A stretch of 21,889 nt of DNA from JAFALX01 sp050734185 (GTDB lineage Bacteria; Chloroflexota; Dormibacteria; Aeolococcales; Aeolococcaceae). The notes under the pieces are model-generated. The model saw only the letters and a list, made by a program, of their open reading frames with translations. It searched no databases and was not told the DNA's origin. The stretch lies in assembly GCA_050734185.1 (NCBI GenBank), contig JBOHUE010000013.1, positions 1 to 21,889 of the forward strand, read 5' to 3'. The translations under genes were made by a program, and so were the position numbers. Below, one piece after another: positions 16,466 through 21,889 of the stretch. Within the stretch, counting starts at the first letter, position 1. Each line of letters begins with the position of its first letter.

Positions 16466-16478
16466 CCGAGAGTCTCGG
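16466..16478 (+). terminator. Short palindrome after the second regulator
   Basis: CCGAGA-G-TCTCGG starts 13 bases after the TGA. The one-base centre makes a poor hairpin and there is no T-run, so this is a weak terminator candidate; it may also be a protein site. Confidence 0.2.
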
Positions 16479-16526
16479 GCCCAGTACGGCCCCGCTGTGC
16501 CTAACTCCTAACGGTCCGCCGGGGGA

Positions 16527-16796
16527 TTACCTGATCCCGGCGAAGCCCTCACGGACCAGGCGAGGGTACCCAGATGTACCCCGACGCAGAGCACCACCGC
16601 TAGAGCTGCCGTTGTCCTTCCTGCGCCTCTCAAGGACCGCGCGACGGACTACGGTCGAACTGTCGCTTGCGAAACGGTCGAGCACGACTGGCGGACACTT
16701 CGCGTTAGTCGCGACGCGTTGGCTAACCGAATCGTCCGCATCGCGCGGGAGCAGATCGAACATTCTGCCGTGCAACCTTCGTTTCGTTGCCAGCAT
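16527..16796 (-). pseudogene. Leucine-rich-repeat-variant (LRV) protein remnant beside the IS
   Basis: The 89-codon frame begins at an ATG inside the 5-bp target-duplication region of the adjacent IS21 element. Residues 18-57 read as LRV/HEAT-like repeats: DADDSVSQRVATNA, then CPPVVLDRFASD, then SSTVVRRAVLERR. LRV proteins have many such units; here barely two remain and the C-terminus turns into Ser/Gly/Arg sequence without repeats. If the IS is removed in thought, an in-frame TGA lies 9 bases before the ATG, so the frame did not extend further upstream at insertion time. I read it as a decayed fragment whose 5' region was then separated from any promoter by the IS. A small real gene is possible. 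Confidence 0.45.
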
Positions 16797-16807
16797 CCGT
16801 TGTCAAG

Positions 16808-16889
16808 CACGATCTGAAATGCCCCAGATTTCCACGATCTCAAATTCCCCACGTTCTTCATCGATCCACGATCTGAAAGTCCCCAGTTG
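16808..16889 (+). repeat. Left-end iterated terminal repeats of IS A
   Basis: Three direct copies at 16808-16827, 16832-16852 and 16866-16886 follow the consensus CACGRTCTGAAARTCCCCAG, the middle one more diverged. They appear inverted at the other end. Such multiple terminal sites bind the IstA transposase in the IS21 family. Confidence 0.85.
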
Positions 16890-16895
16890 AGCCGC

Positions 16896-17678
16896 TCAGG
16901 AGGCGTTCGCGGCTGCTGAAGGTGTGGCGAACACCCCGGCTCGACGCTTGTCCTTGAGGCGATACGACTCACCGCGGATGTTGATGGTCGTCGAGTAATG
17001 GAGCAGCCGGTCGATGATCGCGGCGGCCGCGACCTCGTCGCCGAACACCGAGCCCCATTCGACATAGGACTTGTTCGAGGTGATGATGATCGAGCCCTTC
17101 GTGTATCGCTTCGAGACCAGTTGGAACAGGAAGCTGGTCGCGGTGCGGTCGAGCGGCACGTAGCCCATCTCATCGAGGATCAGCAAGGTGGGATGGCGCA
17201 GCGAACGCAGCCGTTCGGAGACGCGGTTCTCCTGCGCGTCGCGAACCAGCTGATCGAGCAGCTCGGGGATGGTGATGAAGTACACGTTGGCGCCGTGCGC
17301 AACGGCCTCCATGCCCAGCGCCACGGCGAGATGCGTCTTGCCCACGCCGGGGGGCCCGAGCAGGATCACGTTCTCACCGTTGGCGAGGAAGCGCAGGGTG
17401 GCCAGGTCCTTGACCTGCTTCTTGTCGATGGTTGGTTGGAAGCTGAAGTCGAAGTCGGCGATGGTCTTGACGAAGGGGAAGTGGGCGAGCCTGGTCTTGG
17501 CCACCATGCGGCGTTCCGCGCGAGCTTCGGCTTCGGCGTCGAGCAGCCGGTCGAGGAAGTCGAGGTACGAGAGCTTCTCGCGGGACGCCTGTTCAGCGAC
17601 TGGATCGATGAGCTCGGCGACACGGCGCAGCTTCAACCGGTCGAGGTGGGCTTGCACACGTTCATAGGTGAGGTTCAC
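16896..17678 (-). CDS. istB: IS21-family helper ATPase IstB (IS A)
   Basis: The protein has 260 residues. Walker A is GPPGVGKT (108-115), Walker B LLILDE (165-170) and sensor TSN (200-202), the DnaC/IstB AAA+ pattern; length is normal for IstB. It forms ATP-dependent assemblies on target DNA and stimulates the IstA transposase. The GTG start at 17678 overlaps the istA stop (GTGA) and has GAGGAG 5 bases upstream, so translation is coupled to istA. No frameshift or missing motif is seen, so the gene looks functional. Confidence 0.95.
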   Translation of the reverse strand: MNLTYERVQAHLDRLKLRRVAELIDPVAEQASREKLSYLDFLDRLLDAEAEARAERRMVAKTRLAHFPFVKTIADFDFSFQPTIDKKQVKDLATLRFLANGENVILLGPPGVGKTHLAVALGMEAVAHGANVYFITIPELLDQLVRDAQENRVSERLRSLRHPTLLILDEMGYVPLDRTATSFLFQLVSKRYTKGSIIITSNKSYVEWGSVFGDEVAAAAIIDRLLHYSTTINIRGESYRLKDKRRAGVFATPSAAANAS

Positions 17679-18907
17679 AGCAACTCCTCGTAGATGGACA
17701 GCGGCCGCTTCTGTACTTCGGGACCCTCGATGCCGACGGGCAGCAGCACGCGGTTCAGCGCCTCAGCAACCTCGCGTTCCAGCCGCGCGTCACGTCTCGC
17801 CGCCAGCTGTGTGAAGTGCCGCGGGTCGGTGATCCGCAGACGCCGTCCAGCGGCCAGCGGGTGATCAGCGATCACTTGGTCGTCGTGGGCGACGATGACG
17901 CGGTCTTCGGTCTGACGCACCCACACCTCGCGGCTGGCGTGCTCGGCGGGCACCGAGTACCAGTTGCCGGCGTAGCTCACGTAGCTGTCGCGATCGACCC
18001 GGCGGCGTTCGAGCACCAACGCGCGGTACGGCGGCACACCGTCGAGCCGGCGCAGGTGCTCGAGCGGCAGGCGGTCGATGGGGCGCTCACCCGTGGTGCC
18101 GTGAATGCGCACGTTGGCGGTGTCGGTCAGCCAGGTGTGCGCCTGCGGCACCAGTTCCTCGGCGCCGCGGTAGCTGACCACCCGCGGCCAGAAGTTCTTG
18201 CGCACGTAGCCGATGCCGTTCTCCACCTTGCCCTTGGTCTGGGGCCGGCGCGCTCGACACAACCGAGGCCGGTACCCGTAGTGGGCCGCGAAGTCGAGCA
18301 GGCCAGGATGGAACACCGGATCGCCGCGGTGGTCGTCACGCAGCCAGACCGTCTTCATGCGGTCGTACAGCACCTCCTCGGGCACGCCACCGAGGTACGC
18401 GAAGGCATGCTCGTGACAGCGCAGCAGGGCGACGAGTGCTTGCGTGTCGCTGAAGTCCAGGTAGCCGGCGCGCGACCAGCCGAGCGTGAGCGCGAAGCCA
18501 TGCACGCGACGCATACCCGGCTTCTTGAACTCACCCCAGTCGACCTGTGCCTGCTTGCCGGGCGGCGTCTCGAAACGCACCGTGACCTTGTCCTCGAGCA
18601 CGCTGCGCAGCGGACGCAGAAAGTCCCACAGAATGCTGCGACCGCCGGTATATCCACGAGCACGGATCTCGTCGAACAGCACCGCTGCGTTGGTCACCTT
18701 GTCGTTGACCACGCGCGTGATCAGGTACTCGCGGAAGGGATCCAACTTCGAGCTCACCAGCCGCGGTGTTCGCGGGCCTGGCAGCCCGTGCTGCACCAGC
18801 CGGCGCACCGTTTTGCGGTCGTGCCCCGTCTGACGCGCGATCTCGCTGAGGCTGCGTCCCTGCCGCCACAGGTCAACGATGTCCAGAAAGTCTTCCATTC
18901 CCACCAT
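17675..18907 (-). CDS. istA: IS21-family transposase IstA (IS A)
   Basis: The protein has 410 residues. An N-terminal helix-turn-helix (about 8-40, SLSEIARQTGHDRKTVRRLV) precedes an integrase-type catalytic core with Asp123 (QVDWGEF), Asp182 (LYDRMKTV) and Glu229 (KGKVENGIGYV), the DDE triad. A C-terminal beta domain (SYAGNWYSVPAEH) is typical of IstA. The ATG at 18907 has AGGAGG 9 bases upstream. It overlaps istB by 4 bases. It cuts and joins the element ends, with target choice assisted by IstB. The open frame is intact. Confidence 0.95.
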   Translation of the reverse strand: MVGMEDFLDIVDLWRQGRSLSEIARQTGHDRKTVRRLVQHGLPGPRTPRLVSSKLDPFREYLITRVVNDKVTNAAVLFDEIRARGYTGGRSILWDFLRPLRSVLEDKVTVRFETPPGKQAQVDWGEFKKPGMRRVHGFALTLGWSRAGYLDFSDTQALVALLRCHEHAFAYLGGVPEEVLYDRMKTVWLRDDHRGDPVFHPGLLDFAAHYGYRPRLCRARRPQTKGKVENGIGYVRKNFWPRVVSYRGAEELVPQAHTWLTDTANVRIHGTTGERPIDRLPLEHLRRLDGVPPYRALVLERRRVDRDSYVSYAGNWYSVPAEHASREVWVRQTEDRVIVAHDDQVIADHPLAAGRRLRITDPRHFTQLAARRDARLEREVAEALNRVLLPVGIEGPEVQKRPLSIYEELL

Positions 18908-18963
18908 CAGGGGCCACCTCCTGCTGCAACGTGAGCTGCGTCAGGAGCACCCTGGCACCAGGG

Positions 18964-19009
18964 TGGGGATTTTCAAACCGTGGCTAACTGGGGATTTTCA
19001 GACCGTGGC
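18964..19009 (-). repeat. Right-end iterated terminal repeats of IS A
   Basis: Two copies in inverted orientation, 18964-18984 and 18989-19009, read on the minus strand as CACGGTTTGAAAATCCCCAC and CACGGTCTGAAAATCCCCAG. They mirror the three left-end copies. Confidence 0.85.
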
Positions 19010-19015
19010 TGGCAT

Positions 19016-19190
19016 CCGTGGCGCTCAACTTCGGCGTCAACGCCGCGCAGCAAGGCTGGGGAGAGTGGACTGCTACACATTTCCCCGGCAATCACTCCGG
19101 TGCGCGTCGGATAGTCGCGGTCGGCGCGTAGGTCGAATCGCCGCTATTCAAGACCTGCCAAAGGTCTCGTCGCCTTCGTATCCCCAACTT
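19016..19190. other. Spacer between the two insertion sequences
   Basis: This 175-bp stretch begins with the TCCGT target duplication of IS A. It is the original right flank of the insertion site. No reliable gene is seen; the plus strand has a short open frame ending at 19132 that lacks a convincing start. Confidence 0.5.
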
Positions 19191-19197
19191 TGTCAGC

Positions 19198-19289
19198 GAC
19201 CAGATGATGGGTCCACCCACGACCAGGTGATAGGTCCACTGGCGACCACCTAATAGGTCCACTCGCGACCACCTAATAGGTCCACCCCG
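19198..19289 (+). repeat. Four 23-bp tandem repeats at the left end of IS B
   Basis: Units start at 19198, 19221, 19244 and 19267. Each begins GACCA and contains (A/G)GGTCCAC in the same register; the third and fourth are nearly identical. They are the expected binding sites of IstA. Confidence 0.9.
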
Positions 19290-19359
19290 ACGGCCACGCG
19301 GCGGGACCACCCGGTGCCACAGAGACGATGCCGGCCATTGGCTTCACAAGGAGGAGCAG

Positions 19360-20895
19360 ATGGCCGGAAGGAGGTTCGCTGTGGCAGACGTTGTGGAGGT
19401 TCTCCTTCGCTGGCAGGCGGGGCAGTCGGCGCGCTGGATTGCCCGCAGCCTTGGCATGGGGCGCGACCGGGTGCGGGCGATCGTCACCCGAGCCGAGGCG
19501 GCCGGCTTCGTGCAGCACGGCGCGCCGCTGACTCGTGAGCAGTGGTGTGAGCACGCTGCTGAGGTGTTCGTCGACCGCACCGCGGCGTCGAGCAGCGCGC
19601 AGCGGCAACAGCTGGAGCGTATTCGCGAGACGATCGAGGCCGGGCTGCTGACCAACACCGCGACCACGGTGTGGCAGCGGCTGCGCGACGAGCGCGGGCT
19701 CGAGGTCGGCCTGACGACCTTTCGCCGCTACGTCCGCCAGTTGCGCGGCGTGGATCCCGAGCGCGTCACGGTGCGCATGCCGCTGACGGCGCCGGGCGAG
19801 GTCGCCGAGGTCGACTACGCGCAGCTTGGTGCGTGGATCGATCCGCGGACGAACAAGCGCTTCAAGGTCTACGCGTTCGTGATGACACTGTGCTTCAGCC
19901 GCATGCACTTCGTCGACGTCGTCTTCGGCTGCGATCAGCACTCCTGGGTGGCCTCGCACGTGGCCGCGTTCAAGTTCTACGGCGGTGCCCCGCGGCAGAT
20001 CCGGATGGACAACCTCAAGACCGGTGTGCTCCGCGGTGACATTTACGATCCGCAGCTCAACCGTGCGTATGCCGAGTTCGGTGCGCACTATGGCGTGCTG
20101 CTTGATCCCTGCCGTCAGCAGAAGCCCAAGGACAAGCCGCGTGTCGAGCGGGCGGTGCCATACGTACGCGACAGCTTCTGGCGCGGACGTGACTTCAGCA
20201 GCCTCTCAGATATGAAGGGCGGCGCGTTGGGCTGGTGCGGCGGTGTGTCTGCGCAGCGTCCGCACCGCTATTTGCCCGGCACTGTCGGTGAGCTGTTCCG
20301 GACGCACGAGCAACCAGCCTTGCTGGCGTTGCCGGACACGCCGTTCGAACTGGCCCGCTGGGCGCAGGCCACGGTGCATCCCGACTGCCATGTGCAGTGC
20401 GACGGCCGCTTCTTCTCGGTGCCCTGGCAACACGTCGGCAAGCAACTCCACATCCGCATCGGCGAGCGGGTCATGTGCGCGTACGAGGGCACGGTGCTGG
20501 TCAAGACGCATCTGCTCAACGCCGGACAGCGCCGGTACACGGATGCCGCCGATTACCCGCCGCAGAAGGTCGCCTTCCTGCAGCGCACCCCGGTGTGGTG
20601 CCGGCGTCGCGCTGCGGAGCTCGGTCCCTCCGTGGTGGCGCTCGTCGACGAGCTGCTCGCTGGTCCGCACCCGCTCGCCTGTCTGCGCCAAGCGCAAGGC
20701 ATCATCAGGCTGGCCGACACGTACGCTGCCGTCGACATCGACGCAGCGTGCCGACGTGCGCTGGTCGCCGACGGCAGCCTGCGCACCGTCCGCAACATCC
20801 TGGCTCGCGGCCAGCACAACGATGACGACACGCATGTCAGCAACGCCGGCGCCTTCCTGCACGGGCAGCAGGCGCTACTGGAGCTGCCACGATGA
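19360..20895 (+). CDS. istA: IS21-family transposase IstA (IS B)
   Basis: The protein has 511 residues, longer than the IstA of IS A. A helix-turn-helix lies at about 9-45 (QSARWIARSLGMGRDRVRAI). The DDE triad is Asp152 (EVDYAQLG), Asp217 (RMDNLKTG) and Glu263 (PRVERAV). A beta domain (CDGRFFSVPWQHVG) and a helical C-terminal part follow. AAGGAGG just before the ATG fixes the start. The stop overlaps the istB start as ATGA. The frame is complete, so the element may be active. Sequence blocks differ clearly from IS A, so the two elements are not recent copies of each other. Confidence 0.95.
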   Translation: MAGRRFAVADVVEVLLRWQAGQSARWIARSLGMGRDRVRAIVTRAEAAGFVQHGAPLTREQWCEHAAEVFVDRTAASSSAQRQQLERIRETIEAGLLTNTATTVWQRLRDERGLEVGLTTFRRYVRQLRGVDPERVTVRMPLTAPGEVAEVDYAQLGAWIDPRTNKRFKVYAFVMTLCFSRMHFVDVVFGCDQHSWVASHVAAFKFYGGAPRQIRMDNLKTGVLRGDIYDPQLNRAYAEFGAHYGVLLDPCRQQKPKDKPRVERAVPYVRDSFWRGRDFSSLSDMKGGALGWCGGVSAQRPHRYLPGTVGELFRTHEQPALLALPDTPFELARWAQATVHPDCHVQCDGRFFSVPWQHVGKQLHIRIGERVMCAYEGTVLVKTHLLNAGQRRYTDAADYPPQKVAFLQRTPVWCRRRAAELGPSVVALVDELLAGPHPLACLRQAQGIIRLADTYAAVDIDAACRRALVADGSLRTVRNILARGQHNDDDTHVSNAGAFLHGQQALLELPR

Positions 20896-21794
20896 GGGCC
20901 CACGAGCTGCAAGCGAAACTGAAGACGCTGAAGCTGGGCGGCATGTTGCAGACGCTGGAGATGCGACGCGCCCAGGCCGAGGATCAGCGCCTCGGCCAGA
21001 TCGAGTTTTTGGCGCTGCTGCTTGACGATGAGATCGATCGGCGCCAGTCGAAGATGCTGGCGCAGCGACTGCACCGGGCTCGCTTCGAGGAGCAGAAGAC
21101 GCTCGAGGAGTTCGACTGGTCCTTCAACCCGCAGGTGCCGGCGGAGCAGCTACGTAACCTGGCCACCTGCGGCTTCGTGGAGCGACGAGAATCGGTGCTG
21201 CTCTGCGGTCCCGTCGGGGTGGGGAAGACGCATTGTGCGCAGGCGTTGGGCCACGCCGCTTGCCGTTATGGCGCGAGCGTGCTGTTCACCAAGACCAGTG
21301 CGATGTTGCGTGACCTCGCCGGTGGCCGCGCCGACGGCAGCTGGGAACCACGGCTGCGCAAGTATCTGCAGAACGACGTGCTCATCCTCGACGACTTCGG
21401 CATGCGCGAGTTCACCCCCACGCAGGCCGAGGACCTGTACGAGCTCATCTGCGCCAAGTTCCGCAGCGGCAGCATGATCGTCACCAGCAACCGCGCACCG
21501 ACCGACTGGTACGCGCTCTTCCCCAACGCGGTCCTTGCCGAGAGTGCACTCGACCGGCTCGTCAACAGCGCTCACCACGTCTTCTTCAAGGGCCGCACGT
21601 ACCGTCCGCTGCGCCGTCCTGACGGTGCCGGCAAGGCTGCTGTCGTCGATGTCTGGCAGGAAACGCACCAGCTTGATCAACCCGCCGAAACGGGCGGCGC
21701 TGAGACGGCCCATGAGGCTCAGAACGAGGAGGAGTCGATGTCAGACACCTTGGCTCGGCGGGCGCCGTCGCGCTCCCGCCGGACCAGCAGTTAG
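20892..21794 (+). CDS. istB: IS21-family helper ATPase IstB (IS B)
   Basis: The protein has 300 residues. Walker A is GPVGVGKT (106-113), Walker B VLILDD (163-168) and a TSN sensor follows in MIVTSNRAPTDW. The core matches IstB; about 45 extra residues at the C-terminus are acidic and then Ser/Arg-rich, beyond the usual 250-260. The ATG overlaps the istA stop as ATGA, so translation is coupled. It acts as the ATP-dependent target-selection partner of IstA. Confidence 0.94.
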   Translation: MRAHELQAKLKTLKLGGMLQTLEMRRAQAEDQRLGQIEFLALLLDDEIDRRQSKMLAQRLHRARFEEQKTLEEFDWSFNPQVPAEQLRNLATCGFVERRESVLLCGPVGVGKTHCAQALGHAACRYGASVLFTKTSAMLRDLAGGRADGSWEPRLRKYLQNDVLILDDFGMREFTPTQAEDLYELICAKFRSGSMIVTSNRAPTDWYALFPNAVLAESALDRLVNSAHHVFFKGRTYRPLRRPDGAGKAAVVDVWQETHQLDQPAETGGAETAHEAQNEEESMSDTLARRAPSRSRRTSS

Positions 21795-21813
21795 CATCCC
21801 GGATGACACGGCA

Positions 21814-21882
21814 CTGGGTGGACCCATCACGTGGTCGTGGGTGGACCTATTCGGTGGTCATGGGTGGACCTATCAGCTGGCG
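21814..21882 (-). repeat. Three 23-bp inverted-orientation repeats at the right end of IS B
   Basis: Units at 21814-21836, 21837-21859 and 21860-21882 are the reverse complement of the left-end units (core GGGTGGACC). Seven bases remain to the end of the window, the same offset as between 19191 and the first left unit. Confidence 0.9.
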
Positions 21883-21889
21883 TTCGACA

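Larger units (their letters stand above)
16801..19015 (-). mobile_element. IS21-family insertion sequence A (complete)
   Basis: The element is 2215 bp and carries istA and istB on the minus strand. The ends start TG and finish CA. The outer 19 bases match at 15 positions when one end is reverse-complemented (TGTCAAGCACG... against TGCCAGCCACG...). It is flanked by TCCGT on both sides (16796-16800 and 19016-19020), a 5-bp target duplication; the match can be read as GCATCCGT (8 bp) if the element ends 3 bases earlier. Internal copies of the terminal motif lie at both ends. The intact target duplication and intact genes suggest a simple, fairly recent insertion. Confidence 0.92.
19191..21889 (+). 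mobile_element. IS21-family insertion sequence B, ending at the window edge
   Basis: The element is 2699 bp with istA and istB on the plus strand. The left end begins TGTC at 19191 and the right end finishes GACA at 21889, the last base given. Reverse-complemented, the right end keeps register with the left over at least 34 positions (TGTC..., then CCAG.TGAT.GGTCCACCCA.GACC). 23-bp iterated repeats stand at both ends. It differs from IS A in transposase sequence and end motif. A target duplication cannot be checked because the right flank is absent. Confidence 0.9.

Noticed and set aside
17816..18934. 372-codon open frame antisense to istA of IS A
   Set aside because: It mirrors the codon pattern of istA, has no recognisable motif, and the istA frame has a full DDE core.
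19016..19132. Plus-strand frame reading SVALNFGVNAAQQGWGEW at the right flank of IS A, possibly a truncated gene end
   Set aside because: After joining across the IS, the frame meets a TAA about 80 bases upstream of the junction and has no good start; it also opposes the LRV frame. Too short to support.
19198..19289. Regular short repeats suggesting a CRISPR array
   Set aside because: Units are contiguous without spacers and recur inverted at the other end of an IS21 element; they are transposase sites.
1..21889. tRNA or rRNA genes
   Set aside because: No cloverleaf-like or rRNA-conserved segments were recognised by reading both strands; a dedicated RNA gene scan would settle it.

Overview
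The window is high-GC bacterial DNA with GTG and TTG starts, translational overlaps of the ATGA/GTGA type and few AT-rich control regions. Very large ATPase-containing LuxR (LAL-type) regulators, a class F-like sortase and a replication-relaxation protein next to a TraD/TraG-like ATPase point to Actinomycetota. A Thermoleophilia/Solirubrobacter-like host is my guess only; no rRNA or other phylogenetic marker is present.

Layout. (1) 1-2340: three minus-strand genes typical of an actinobacterial plasmid or integrative conjugative element: replication-relaxation protein, P-loop DNA-transfer ATPase, and a gene running off the left edge; an 18-bp inverted repeat lies just upstream. (2) 2522-8758: a minus-strand LAL regulator diverges from a plus-strand operon of a secreted Ig-like membrane protein (mature part begins CTSLATL), an Asp-box (BNR) beta-propeller surface protein ending in an FPNTG sorting signal, and a sortase. 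(3) 8759-10342: a weak small ORF, a PIN-domain protein and a quiet intergenic stretch. (4) 10343-16452: a second copy of module 2 in mirror orientation: Vgb-like seven-bladed lipoprotein, second Asp-box protein (plain membrane anchor, no sorting motif), second CTSLATL protein, and a divergent second LAL regulator whose P-loop has lost its lysine. (5) 16453-21889: a short leucine-rich-repeat-variant (LRV) remnant, then two different IS21-family elements. The first (16801-19015) has a 5-bp target duplication; the second (19191-21889) has 23-bp iterated ends and stops exactly at the window edge.

Working together: regions 2 and 4 look like two diverged copies of one module: a LAL regulator, a small Ig-like secreted/membrane protein and an Asp-box propeller, arranged as mirror images. 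One copy adds its own sortase and a wall-anchoring signal; the other adds a propeller lipoprotein and keeps the propeller in the membrane. I infer a regulated cell-surface sensing, binding or adhesion system. I do not recognise it as a named system. The transfer genes on the left and the insertion sequences on the right suggest an accessory, mobile-DNA-rich locus.
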